Part shown: positions 33,667 to 41,660 of the stretch, one piece after another | Position numbering within the stretch: position 1 is the stretch's first letter | Layout: each line of letters starts with the position of its first letter | Assembly: GCA_937867175.1 (NCBI GenBank) | Contig: CALMKG010000310.1 | Coordinates: forward strand, 1-41,676 | DNA length: 41,676 bases | Direction: 5' to 3' | From: an uncultured Propionibacterium sp. | GTDB lineage: Bacteria; Actinomycetota; Actinomycetes; Propionibacteriales; Propionibacteriaceae | Program-made: the position numbers and the translations under genes | Notes under the pieces: model-generated | The model's input: only the letters and a program-made list of their open reading frames with translations | The model's database searches: none | What the model was told of the DNA's origin: nothing

Positions 33667-34842
33667 GTGACCCCTCAGCGCCTTGTTCCGAAACTGCTGG
33701 CAGGAGCCACAGCCCTGGTGATCGCTTTGGCCGGCTGTTCGTCAACTGGCTCTGACACCGCGCAGGTTTCCGCTGCATCAAGTGACTCTGCCGACCCGAC
33801 CGCGGCTGGCGAGCCGACCGCGACGACGCAGCCCGCTGCCCCGCAGACGACTGCGGCGCCCGAGGAACCCGCCACCGTTGAGCCGGCACCGACTCCGGAA
33901 TGGGTGGCCGCGACGCCCGCCGACCCGCGTCCGTTCAGCGAACCCGAGCTGATCCCGCAAGAGCTGAGCGTCGGCGTGCAGTCGCCGCTGGTTCGGGAGC
34001 TCCAGGTCCGGCTGCGGCAGGCCAGGTACCTGGCCATCGTCGACGTCACCGACATGTTCGGTGAGCAGACCCGCGCCGCGGTGGTCAATTTCCAGCGCGA
34101 CAACGGCCTGCCCACCACCGGCATCGTCGGGCAGCTGACCTGGGACGCGCTGCTGCCCAAGTCGCATCAGCCGACCGATGCCGAGCTGACCAATACCGAT
34201 GTCGGCCCGTGGTTCACCGGTCCGATGCACCCCGGCTTCATCATGGAGGTCCAGCACCGGCTGACCCAGGTCGGCATTTACCAGGGACCGGTCAACGGCG
34301 AGTTCGACCAGCCAACCAAGGACGCGATCGCGGCCTTCCGCACCAGCATCGGGTTGTCGGCGGGCGAAGTGATGGACGAGCGCGCCTGGGTGAACCTGCG
34401 CGGTCGCACCCGCAACCCCAGCTACGCTGAGCTCTTCACGGCGCCCCCGGCCAGCACCGAGACGCAGGACCTCGATCCGCGCTGCCTGACCGGCAAGGTG
34501 GTCTGCATCTCCAAGGAGCAGCTGAAGATGTCGTTGGTGGTGGATGGGCAGATCCAGTTCACCAGGCCGGCCAGGTTCGCGCGTCCCGGTTACGAGAGCC
34601 CGGTGGGCGAGTTCCGCGTTTGGTACATGAACAACGAGACCGTCTCGAGCATTTTCGGCGAGCGAACACCGATGCCGTACGCGATCTTCTACAACGGTGA
34701 CGTAGCCATCCACTTCTCAGATGACTTCGCCGACAACGGCTACGCCGGCGGCTCACACGGCTGCAGCCAGTTGAAGGACTACCAGGTTGCCAAGTGGCTC
34801 TACGAGCAGATGCAGGTCGGCGACCGCATCGTGGTCTACTGA
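33667..34842 (+). CDS. Lipoprotein L,D-transpeptidase with two peptidoglycan-binding domains
   Basis: This 391-residue exported enzyme should form 3-3 cross-links in peptidoglycan or attach stems to other molecules. The signal peptide ends in lipobox ALAGC (Cys24). A Thr/Ala/Pro-rich linker (about 30-85) leads to two PG_binding_1 repeats (near 100-160 and 185-245), seen in LVRELQVRLRQARY and MEVQHRLTQVGIY. The YkuD catalytic domain follows from about 275. Its active-site motif is AIHFSDDFADNGYAGGSHGC, with the nucleophile Cys366. The following SQL replaces the more usual IR/VN, so the domain is a variant but retains the His and Cys. The GTG start appears leaderless. Its end overlaps the convergent EamA gene by seven bases. 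Confidence 0.9.
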   Translation: MTPQRLVPKLLAGATALVIALAGCSSTGSDTAQVSAASSDSADPTAAGEPTATTQPAAPQTTAAPEEPATVEPAPTPEWVAATPADPRPFSEPELIPQELSVGVQSPLVRELQVRLRQARYLAIVDVTDMFGEQTRAAVVNFQRDNGLPTTGIVGQLTWDALLPKSHQPTDAELTNTDVGPWFTGPMHPGFIMEVQHRLTQVGIYQGPVNGEFDQPTKDAIAAFRTSIGLSAGEVMDERAWVNLRGRTRNPSYAELFTAPPASTETQDLDPRCLTGKVVCISKEQLKMSLVVDGQIQFTRPARFARPGYESPVGEFRVWYMNNETVSSIFGERTPMPYAIFYNGDVAIHFSDDFADNGYAGGSHGCSQLKDYQVAKWLYEQMQVGDRIVVY

Positions 34843-35819
34843 CATCGACTCGTGGGCAGACTCGGCGTGCCGGCCAGGCTGCTCGCGGATTGATCAGCTT
34901 GTCCGGGCCGGGTGGCGGGCGACCGCGAGGTGGCGTTGGCGACGTAGACGCCCAGCATGATCACCACGCCCCCGATCACCTGGAGCGGGCTGAGACGTTC
35001 GCCGAGTACCAGGGCAGCGGCCAGCACGGCGGTCAGCGTGGACAGCCCGATGAAGGTCGAGTAGCGGTTCGATCCCAGGTTGGCGATCGCCACCGTCTGC
35101 AGGAAGAACGCGCCCAGGGACGATCCCAGCGCGAGATAGCCGATGCCGGCCAGCAGTTCCGGATGCGTCAGCGGGATCGCCAGCACCTCGACGGTCCGCC
35201 CGTCGCCGGTCGCCTCGACGAGGGCGATCGTGGTAAAAACCACCGCGCCCACCGCCAGCATCGCGAACGTCTTGTCCAGCGCGCTGGAGGAGTCGTCACG
35301 TTCGGCGAAGACCGTGTACAGCGAGTAGGACGCCACGGCTGCCAACAGCAACAGGTAGCCGTACGGATTGAATCCCGTGGCCACCCCGCCCGCCGCGATC
35401 GTCGCGAACACACCGGCGAACGTGATCAGGATGCCGGTCACCTGCCGGGGTGACGGTGGGCGTCCCAGCACCAGCCAGGACGCGAGCAGGATGCCGACCG
35501 GGGCGGTCGCGATCAGGATGCCGCCCTCGGACGCTGTAGTCCGCTGCACGCCGAGTGTCTCCGCGGCGTAGTAGAGCAGCGGCTGGAACAGGGCGAGCAG
35601 CAGCAGCGGACGCAGGCTGTGGCGGGTCAGCGTGAGGCGGACGACGCGAGTTGCCAGCAGGACGCCCATCGCGCCCAGCGCGACGCTGAACCGCCACGCC
35701 AGCAGCGCGGCCGGGCTGATCGTTTCGACCGCGTCCTTGGTGAAGACGAAGCTGCAGCCGTACAACAGTTCGGTGGCCACCGCGGCCGCTACCCCGAGTG
35801 CCCCGCGGTTTGCCCTCAC
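34836..35819 (-). CDS. EamA-family drug/metabolite transporter
   Basis: This 327-residue membrane protein has ten predicted helices arranged as two EamA repeats. The first repeat begins GVAAAVATELLYGCSFVFTKDAVETISPAALLAWRF. The second ends with the typical SNRYSTFIGLSTLTAVLAAALVLGERLSPLQVIGGVVIMLGVYVA. DMT-family members export amino acids, nucleosides or other metabolites; the substrate is not evident. It starts with a GTG that overlaps the nucleoside kinase stop by four bases (GTGA), so the two are probably coupled. The pairing with a nucleoside kinase hints at a nucleoside-related substrate, which is only inference. The hydrophilic tail (last 30 or so residues) is not conserved-looking. 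Confidence 0.88.
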   Translation of the reverse strand: MRANRGALGVAAAVATELLYGCSFVFTKDAVETISPAALLAWRFSVALGAMGVLLATRVVRLTLTRHSLRPLLLLALFQPLLYYAAETLGVQRTTASEGGILIATAPVGILLASWLVLGRPPSPRQVTGILITFAGVFATIAAGGVATGFNPYGYLLLLAAVASYSLYTVFAERDDSSSALDKTFAMLAVGAVVFTTIALVEATGDGRTVEVLAIPLTHPELLAGIGYLALGSSLGAFFLQTVAIANLGSNRYSTFIGLSTLTAVLAAALVLGERLSPLQVIGGVVIMLGVYVANATSRSPATRPGQADQSASSLAGTPSLPTSRCQ

Positions 35820-37213
35820 GCCCAGTCCGGGTCGGTGTAGATGCTGTCGCCGATGAACTCCCGAAGGATCGAGTTGCAGGGGATGCCCTTGCTGTCGACC
35901 GGGTCGAAGAAGGTGAGCAGGTTGAGCAGCCGGTCCCTGGTGGCGGCGAACTCACTGTCGTCCGGGATCGTCGCCAGGCACTCGTCGGCCAGCGGCCGCA
36001 GCGCGTTCATCTCGTACATCAGGCTGGAGTTGAACATCATGTCCGCCTCCTCCTGATACCGGAAGATGTGGTTGTACTCGCCGCGCCGCACGCTGGCCCA
36101 CTGCCGGATGGTGTCTGCCGGCATGGTGCCGCGGTACCGGTTGTCGCGCACGATGCGTCGCAGCAACCTGATCTCGGTGGTCGGGACGCGGTTCATCAGG
36201 TCGATGTTCAGGCCGCCCAGGGCGCTGACGTAGAGCTTGAACAGTTGGGCGGTCGGCAGGTGGCCGGTGATCGCGGGGTTCAGCGCGTGGATGCCCTCAA
36301 TGAGCAGCACCTGGTCGTTGCCGACCACCATCGGGATGGTTTGTTCGTCCGGTGCGCCGCGCTCGAAGTCGAAGATCGGCGTTTCCACCGCCTCGCCGTC
36401 GACCAAGCGGCTGAGGTGATCGCGCAGCAGCGGCAGATTGAGCGCGTCGATCGTGTCGAAGTCGAAGTTGCCCTCGGCGTCCCGTGGCGAGACGGCCCGG
36501 TCGAGGAAGTAGTTGTCGAGCGACAGCGAGACCGGCTTGAACCCGTTCACCTGCAGCTGGGTGGCCAGCCGCTGCGCGGTGGACGACTTGCCCGAGGACG
36601 AGGGGCCCGCAATGAGCAGCACGCGCAGCGCCCGGCGTTGCGCCAGGATCTGGTCGGCGATGTCGGCCAGTTGCTTCTCGTGCAGCGCCTCGGCGATGCT
36701 GATCAGGCGCAAGGAGCGGCCCTGCTCGATCCAGAGGTTCACGTCGGCAGAGGTCTCGACGTCGATCTTGCCCAGCCACAGCTGGTTGTTTTCGTAGGCT
36801 GCGCTCAGGTGCACCGGCGGGATGAGTGGGCTGCCGTTGCCCTTGTCGATGTCCCCGAAGTCGACGATGAACCCGTAGCTGTACGGGATGAGCGCGAATG
36901 GCTCGACGCGGGAGGCGTCCTCGTTGGCTGGATAGACCGCGTCCACCACCAGGTCACCGACCTGATAGCGGTAGTAGCCGCCGTGTCTGCCCAGCAGCCG
37001 AATGTCGCCACCGCTGGCAACCCACTCCCGCAGCTGCTCGTCCACCGCCTTCACCTCTCTCGGCGACATGACCGAGCCGGCCAGGTTGCAGAAGACACCC
37101 TCCAGGATGGAGTACGAGGTCTTCAGCGACTCGTCCGGGAAGAGGTCGTGCACAACCTTGGCCAGGCCGAGCTTGACCGTCTGGCGCTCCATCCGCAGGT
37201 GGGTCTCACGCAT
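35816..37213 (-). CDS. Uridine kinase-like nucleoside kinase with ThrRS-like N-terminal domain
   Basis: This 465-residue protein couples an N-terminal accessory domain (about 1-190) to a phosphoribulokinase/uridine kinase domain. The N-terminal part includes GGDIRLLGRHGGYYRYQVGDLVVD, a region similar to the threonyl-tRNA synthetase second additional domain found in related nucleoside kinases, but no TGS domain precedes it. The kinase P-loop is IAGPSSSGKSST (Lys209). Downstream motifs are SLDNYFLDR, FDFDTIDALNLPLL and VLLIEGIHALNP. The C-terminal lid region (RRIVRDNRYRGTMPADTIRQW) is typical. The ATG at 37213 is chosen; another at 37192 also fits, and neither has a clear ribosome binding site. 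The phosphorylated nucleoside is not determined. Confidence 0.85.
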   Translation of the reverse strand: MRETHLRMERQTVKLGLAKVVHDLFPDESLKTSYSILEGVFCNLAGSVMSPREVKAVDEQLREWVASGGDIRLLGRHGGYYRYQVGDLVVDAVYPANEDASRVEPFALIPYSYGFIVDFGDIDKGNGSPLIPPVHLSAAYENNQLWLGKIDVETSADVNLWIEQGRSLRLISIAEALHEKQLADIADQILAQRRALRVLLIAGPSSSGKSSTAQRLATQLQVNGFKPVSLSLDNYFLDRAVSPRDAEGNFDFDTIDALNLPLLRDHLSRLVDGEAVETPIFDFERGAPDEQTIPMVVGNDQVLLIEGIHALNPAITGHLPTAQLFKLYVSALGGLNIDLMNRVPTTEIRLLRRIVRDNRYRGTMPADTIRQWASVRRGEYNHIFRYQEEADMMFNSSLMYEMNALRPLADECLATIPDDSEFAATRDRLLNLLTFFDPVDSKGIPCNSILREFIGDSIYTDPDWA

Positions 37214-37290
37214 GCGGTCATTGTGGCACTGGGGCCCTGGGCCGGCACAGTCGAGACCAGGGGTGGCGGGCGGACACACCCCAGACCCAC

Positions 37291-37296
37291 TAGGGT
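37291..37296 (+). promoter_or_regulatory. -10 hexamer TAGGGT before the HAD gene (probable leaderless start)
   Basis: TAGGGT is followed by six bases (cgtccc) and the ATG at 37303. No Shine-Dalgarno sequence or clear -35 is present. The divergent nucleoside kinase start lies about 90 bases away. Confidence 0.5.
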
Positions 37297-37302
37297 CGTC
37301 CC

Positions 37303-37935
37303 ATGCAGAATGAGGCGAACGAACCCCGTGGCTGGCTCGGGTGGCTGCGTCCGGATTTCGTCGTGGCCACCGTGCTCGACCTCACCGGAGAAGACATCAA
37401 ACGGATGTCGCCGGCCACTCGCGCGGTCTGCCTCGACATCGACGGGACGATCACCGACTACCATGCGCCCTCGGTTCCGGAGCGGTCCGTCGAGCGGTTG
37501 CAGAGCTACAACGAGACCGGATTGCTGACCTTCATCATCAGCAACTGCCACGACGAGCGGGTCACCGAGGTGCACCGCTTGTTCGGACCGTTGGTCACCG
37601 GCGTCCTCACCCCGGGCGACGCCGTCGATCCTGCAGACCCTCGTGACCGGCCCGGCAGGCACATCAAGCCGTCCCCCGACATGCTGGATGTGGTCGCCCA
37701 GCGGTACGGCCTGGCTTCGCGTGAACTGTTGATGGTCGGAGACCAGCTCTTCAAGGACGTTCTGTCGGCGAGGCGGGCCGGTGCGGCGTCCGTACTCGTG
37801 CCGCGGGAGGGCAGCAGGGATCACCTCGGGGTGCGGATCTTCCAGCGCCCGATCGAGGCAGTGCTGCGGGCGATGCTGCGCTTGCCTGTCAAGCGCAGGT
37901 CGTGGCCGCGGCGGCTGACGCGGGCACCGCGCTGA
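37303..37935 (+). CDS. YqeG/GEP4-type HAD phosphatase (class IIIA)
   Basis: This 210-residue protein is a HAD-superfamily phosphatase. Motif I is CLDIDGT, with Asp45 the nucleophile and Asp47 the acid/base. Motif II is the Ser in FIISNCHD. The Lys of motif III lies in HIKPSPDML, and motif IV is VGDQLFKDVLSARRAG. The N-terminus WLRPDFVVATVLDLTGEDI resembles the YqeG/GEP4 type, whose eukaryotic member is a phosphatidylglycerophosphate phosphatase. Bacterial YqeG substrates are less certain. The C-terminus is rich in Arg and Pro. It is divergent from the nucleoside kinase and appears to be transcribed from a leaderless promoter. Confidence 0.82.
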   Translation: MQNEANEPRGWLGWLRPDFVVATVLDLTGEDIKRMSPATRAVCLDIDGTITDYHAPSVPERSVERLQSYNETGLLTFIISNCHDERVTEVHRLFGPLVTGVLTPGDAVDPADPRDRPGRHIKPSPDMLDVVAQRYGLASRELLMVGDQLFKDVLSARRAGAASVLVPREGSRDHLGVRIFQRPIEAVLRAMLRLPVKRRSWPRRLTRAPR

Positions 37936-37940
37936 ACCTG

Positions 37941-37974
37941 GCCCGACGCCGAACAGGGCCCGACGCTGAACAGG
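37941..37974. repeat. 17-bp tandem repeat after the HAD gene
   Basis: GCCCGACGCCGAACAGG (37941-37957) is followed directly by GCCCGACGCTGAACAGG (37958-37974), one mismatch apart. A degenerate third copy (GCTGAACCTG) sits just before, across the end of the HAD gene. GGCCC/GGGCC pairs across the first unit (37940-37944 with 37956-37960), so it might fold into a weak hairpin. Confidence 0.7.
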
Positions 37975-38008
37975 TGCGGCAGTTGCGCCCGTGAGGCGGG
38001 AAAACCTA

Positions 38009-38037
38009 TGGCCAAGGCTTGTTGATCAGAGTAAAAT
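38009..38037 (+). promoter_or_regulatory. Predicted promoter of the LysM deacetylase gene
   Basis: TAAAAT (38032-38037) is a good -10 hexamer in an unusually A/T-rich patch for this window. TGGCCA (38009-38014) lies 17 bases upstream and matches four of six -35 positions. The start codon is about 54 bases downstream, leaving a leader of about 45 bases with the ribosome binding site AAGGGAAG (38075-38082). Confidence 0.5.
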
Positions 38038-38090
38038 TGTTGGTCACCCAAGGGTGTTCGGGGCCAGTCATCAGAAGGGAAGTGAGCGTG

Positions 38091-39278
38091 ATGGCTGCTA
38101 CTCACAAGACTCCCGCCGCGTTGACGACACTGTTCGTCCTGCTGCTCGGATTGCTGTTCCCTGCGGCGGCGAACGCGGCGAGCCCATCGATCCTCGTCTC
38201 ACGCGTGACTACTTCGGCGAAGGTGATGGCACTGACCTTCGACTTCGGCAGCGACCCGGGCAACGTCTGGCGAATCCTGCAGGTTCTGGCCGACCGCGGC
38301 GTCAAAGCGACCTTCTTCGTCACCGGGGAAGCCGCCGCCAACCACCCGGATGTCATCCGGTCTGTGGTGGCCCAAGGGCATGAGATCGGGAACCACTCCT
38401 ATTCGCACCCGTACTTCACGCAGCTCACGTCGGCACAGATGGCCGACGAACTCTCTCGCACCGCCACCGCCATTCGCAACGCCACGGGTCAGTCACCCCA
38501 ACCGTTCTTCCGGCCACCCTACGGGGACTACAACTCGCCCGTGCTGCAGGCGGCGGGCGATGCCGGCTACACCCACACGATCATGTGGACCATCGACACC
38601 GTCGACTGGCAAGGAGTGTCATCGGCGGCCGTGCGTGACGCCGTGCTGTCGCGCGCGACTCCCGGCGCCATCGCGCTGATGCATGTCGGGGGTGGCGCCA
38701 GCGGAACTCCGGACGCGTTGCCCGCGATGATCGACGGGCTCCGGGCGGCCGGGTACCAGCTGGTCACGGTCTCGGAACTGTTGGGGTCGACCCCCACCGG
38801 GCAGACCCTCTACGTGGTCAAGCCGGGCGACACCCTCTACCGGATCGCCAGCCTCTACGGCGTGCCCGTGTCGGCGATCGTCAGTGCGAACAACATCGCC
38901 AACCCCAACCTGATCTACCCCAACCAGGTGTTGGTGATCCCGACCGGCGCCACGCCATCGCCATCAACCGGAAGCTACACGGTGCAACCCGGTGACACGC
39001 TGTACCGGATCGCCGCCCGGTACGGAACCACGGTCACCGCCATCGCCAATGCGAACAACATCGCCAACCCGAACCTGATCTATCCCGGCCAGGTCTTGGT
39101 GATTCCGGGCGGCGGCAGTACGCCGCCGGCGACACGCACCTACACGGTGCAGCCCGGTGACACTCTGTACAGCATCGCGGGCAGATACGGCACGACGGTC
39201 AATGCCATCGTCACCGCCAACAACATCGCCGATCCCAACCTGATCCTTCCAGGTCAGGTGCTGGTCATCCCCGGGTAA
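38091..39278 (+). CDS. Secreted polysaccharide (peptidoglycan) deacetylase with three LysM domains
   Basis: This 395-residue exported protein has a signal peptide (hydrophobic [15 protein letters not shown]) without a lipobox. The NodB-type deacetylase domain spans about residues 45-235. Motif 1 is TFDFGSD (Asp51, Asp55), a variant of TFDDG seen in relatives as TFDAGSD. Motif 2 is HSYSH (His102, His106), motif 3 is RPPYG (Arg141). Three LysM peptidoglycan-binding repeats follow near 241-285, 296-340 and 351-395. The last two start with [10 protein letters not shown] and the first with [10 protein letters not shown], and each contains an ANNIA(N/D)PNLI stretch. The substrate is probably N-acetylglucosamine or N-acetylmuramic acid in the cell wall. 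The ATG at 38091 is used; GTG at 38088 is nearly as likely given the ribosome binding site. Confidence 0.9.
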   Translation: MAATHKTPAALTTLFVLLLGLLFPAAANAASPSILVSRVTTSAKVMALTFDFGSDPGNVWRILQVLADRGVKATFFVTGEAAANHPDVIRSVVAQGHEIGNHSYSHPYFTQLTSAQMADELSRTATAIRNATGQSPQPFFRPPYGDYNSPVLQAAGDAGYTHTIMWTIDTVDWQGVSSAAVRDAVLSRATPGAIALMHVGGGASGTPDALPAMIDGLRAAGYQLVTVSELLGSTPTGQTLYVVKPGDTLYRIASLYGVPVSAIVSANNIANPNLIYPNQVLVIPTGATPSPSTGSYTVQPGDTLYRIAARYGTTVTAIANANNIANPNLIYPGQVLVIPGGGSTPPATRTYTVQPGDTLYSIAGRYGTTVNAIVTANNIADPNLILPGQVLVIPG

Positions 39279-39282
39279 GGCC

Positions 39283-40077
39283 ATGGCGTCACCGATCAGG
39301 ACGGTCATCGCCGCCGTGGCCGCCGCCACACTGGTGGCGTGCACCGGCTCCGGCGGCGATGTCCCCACCACCGTCGCGCCGACCAGCGGGGCGGCCACGC
39401 AATCGTCGGCCACCAGCGGGGCGACCAGTCTTCCTTCGACGCAATCCGTGACCCCGCCCAGCGTCCCGTCGGCAGCCCAGCTGGTCGGCCGACTGGCCAC
39501 CCCGGCCGACCTCGGCCCGGGTTGGAGTCTTTGGGAGGGCTTCGCGGACTGGCCGGGTGGCGCCCCCGGGGCGTTGCCGGACGAGCAACGCGCGCTGCTG
39601 CCTCAGCTTCCGCTGTGCCCACACGCAAGTGCGGAGGCTCGCGCGCTGGCGGAAGGCCTGCAGTGGCAGGGGTTCACCCAGTTGCACCAACAGACCCCAG
39701 ATCCGTTCGCGACCATGGTGGTGGCCCAGCAACTGCTGTTGGCCGACCAGCCCGACCGGATCGAGGCCACCTTCGCCACGCTCCGGGACGGCCTGGCCGC
39801 CTGCCTGACCAAGAATCTGCCGGCGGGGGAGTGGGAGATCGGGCTGCGGGAGTCGTTCGACGTCCCGGCGGTGGGTGATGACGTCTTCGCCGAGCGCAGC
39901 TCCAGCTTCGACCCGGGCGAAGCCAGACGCGACACCCGGCTGGTGCTGGTACGGGACGCGGCGATGCTGATGTTGATCCAGATCGACGAGGTGTTGATCA
40001 GAGCAGACGCCGAACCCACGCTGACCACGGACGTAGTCAACTCCGTCATCGTCACGATGGCCGACAAGCTGTCCTGA
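39283..40077 (+). CDS. Lipoprotein of unknown function, downstream of the LysM deacetylase
   Basis: This 264-residue protein has a lipobox LVAC (Cys20) after a short signal peptide. A Ser/Thr/Ala-rich linker (about 22-65) precedes a globular domain that starts at LVGRLATPADLGPGWSLWEGFADWPGG. The two cysteines in this domain (LPLCPHAS and LAACLTK) might form a disulfide. The layout, a tethered domain with a pair of cysteines and RIEATFATLRDGLAACL, is reminiscent of PknH-like sensor domains of actinobacteria, but I cannot confirm the family. It starts four bases after the deacetylase stop, with TAAGG as a possible ribosome binding site, so the two form one operon. It ends 51 bases before a convergent gene. 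Confidence 0.75.
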   Translation: MASPIRTVIAAVAAATLVACTGSGGDVPTTVAPTSGAATQSSATSGATSLPSTQSVTPPSVPSAAQLVGRLATPADLGPGWSLWEGFADWPGGAPGALPDEQRALLPQLPLCPHASAEARALAEGLQWQGFTQLHQQTPDPFATMVVAQQLLLADQPDRIEATFATLRDGLAACLTKNLPAGEWEIGLRESFDVPAVGDDVFAERSSSFDPGEARRDTRLVLVRDAAMLMLIQIDEVLIRADAEPTLTTDVVNSVIVTMADKLS

Positions 40078-40128
40078 TCACCCCCGGCTGAGGATTGCAG
40101 ACCTCCCGAGCCGGGGTCCGCAGACCTC

Positions 40129-40701
40129 CTAGCTCTCTTCGCGAAGCCGTGGCAGCGCGAAGTTCTGCGGCCGGATGCCGTGCTTGTCGGCGTAGAAGTC
40201 GCGGATGCGGTCCATGTCGGCGGTGACGTCCCCGCTGATGGTGATGGATGGGCCCAGGCCTGCAGTGTGGGTGGCCGAATCGACGTAGCCGAGCACCACC
40301 GGCAGGTCGGCGTCCCGGGCGATGCGGTAGAAGCCGGACTTCCAACGCCCCCCGCCCCGGCGGGTGCCCTCGGGTGCGATGACGAGCATCAGGGGACGTC
40401 CCGTCCGCGCCCGGACGACGATCTCGTCCACCAGGCCGGCAGGGTTGCCGCGGTCGACCGGGAGCCCGCCGAGGGCGCGCATCACCCACCCAAAGGGCGG
40501 CTTGAACAGGGTGTGCTTGCCGAGCCATTTCGGTGACAGCCCCAAGTCCCAGCAGATCGCGAGCATGAAGACGAAGTCCCAGTTGGAGGTGTGCGGGGCA
40601 CCGATGAAGACCGCAGAGCCTGAGGCGGGTGGTGGTTCGGAACGAAGGCGATAGCCCGAGACCGCCCAGAAGGCGCGGGCAAGCAGAGGCCTTACAACCA
40701 T
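40129..40701 (-). CDS. PlsC-type 1-acyl-glycerol-3-phosphate acyltransferase-like protein
   Basis: This 190-residue protein has the acyltransferase motifs HTSNWD (His37 to Asp42, the HX4D catalytic pair) and APEGTRRGGGRWKSGFYRIA, the acceptor and phosphate-binding region. The short length and the absence of clear membrane helices fit the cytoplasm-facing, membrane-associated PlsC-like subset often annotated as glycerol acyltransferase. The acyl acceptor may be lysophosphatidic acid or another lipid. The gene starts inside the last ten bases of the Gfo/Idh/MocA gene, suggesting co-transcription. No pathway link between the two is evident. Confidence 0.85.
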   Translation of the reverse strand: MVVRPLLARAFWAVSGYRLRSEPPPASGSAVFIGAPHTSNWDFVFMLAICWDLGLSPKWLGKHTLFKPPFGWVMRALGGLPVDRGNPAGLVDEIVVRARTGRPLMLVIAPEGTRRGGGRWKSGFYRIARDADLPVVLGYVDSATHTAGLGPSITISGDVTADMDRIRDFYADKHGIRPQNFALPRLREES

Positions 40702-41660
40702 GGCGACACGCTACCGAGGTGGGCGTCCATCAACTCCCGAGCCCACACGCTCAGCTGCGACCAGCGGGCGTCGGTGGCGCCGGCGTCCACCTGATCGGCG
40801 AAAGCGACGAGTTCGTGGTGCATGTTGTCGGGCGCGGCGGTGGGCACGTCGTACAGCACCTCCGGTTCACCACCGCGTGGCCACAGCACGATCATCGAGG
40901 TCTCGCCCACGTCGTCGAGGGTGAGCGCGGCGTCCTCGCCGTAGATGACGCTGGGATTGACACCCCGGGTGATCTTCGACCAGCTCAGGTCGACGACCAG
41001 CCCGTCGTAACCCCAAGTCATGCTGCCGGCTCCCTCGAATCCGTTGTCGAGCAAGAGGCTGGTTCCGGTAGTGTCCCGGGGCGGCCCGAACAGGTCAAGG
41101 GCAGGATGCAGACAGTAGACGCCGATGTCGGCCAAGGCAGAGTTGCCCAGCGTCGGGTCGAACGCGTTCATGTACTGGCCGGCGCGGAATCTGTCGTAGC
41201 GGGACGAATACTGCAGCTTCTCGATCCGGGCTTGGCGGACGACGCCCAGGCGTGGCAGGAGGTCGCGCACCAGCGAGTGCGCGGGGGCGTGCACGTTCCG
41301 CATCGCCTCCATCGCCACGACTCCCCGGCTCTGCGCGGCCGCGAAGATCTCGCGTACGTCGGCGGCCGAGGTGGCCATGGTCTTCTCGACCAGTACGTGA
41401 CATCCAGCCTCGATCGCCACCAGGGCCTGGTCGTGGTGTAAGGCATTAGGGCTGGCCACGTAGACGGCATCGACGACCTCGGCCATCGCGGCGAGGTCGT
41501 CGAAGGCTTGGTCGATCCCCTGGCGCCGGGCGAATTCTTGTCCGCGGGCGAGGTCTCGTGAGCAGACGGCGGCGGCCGTGACCCGGCCGTTCGTCGCCTG
41601 GCACGCGGCGACGAACCATTCGGTGATGAAGTTGGTGCCGATGATGCCGAAGCGCAGCAT
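40692..41660 (-). CDS. Gfo/Idh/MocA-family NAD(P)-dependent oxidoreductase
   Basis: This 322-residue protein has the N-terminal Rossmann fold (MLRFGIIGTNFITEWFVAACQ) and the family motif EKTMATSAADVREIF, in which the Glu-Lys pair of the usual EKP is followed by Thr. Between them is the usual AVYVASPNALHHDQALVAIEAGCHVLVEK. The C-terminal domain (DIGVYCLHPALDLFG) carries the conserved GxYxxH-like helix. Such enzymes oxidise or reduce sugars, inositols or related polyols, and some act on other substrates. GGAGGAG lies three bases before the ATG. Only 16 bases remain before the window edge, so its promoter is unseen. Confidence 0.92.
   Translation of the reverse strand: MLRFGIIGTNFITEWFVAACQATNGRVTAAAVCSRDLARGQEFARRQGIDQAFDDLAAMAEVVDAVYVASPNALHHDQALVAIEAGCHVLVEKTMATSAADVREIFAAAQSRGVVAMEAMRNVHAPAHSLVRDLLPRLGVVRQARIEKLQYSSRYDRFRAGQYMNAFDPTLGNSALADIGVYCLHPALDLFGPPRDTTGTSLLLDNGFEGAGSMTWGYDGLVVDLSWSKITRGVNPSVIYGEDAALTLDDVGETSMIVLWPRGGEPEVLYDVPTAAPDNMHHELVAFADQVDAGATDARWSQLSVWARELMDAHLGSVSPWL

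Noticed and set aside
38009-38090. A ydaO-type c-di-AMP riboswitch before the cell-wall deacetylase gene
   Set aside because: Only about 45 bases lie between the predicted transcription start and the ribosome binding site region, too short, and no conserved riboswitch core was recognised.
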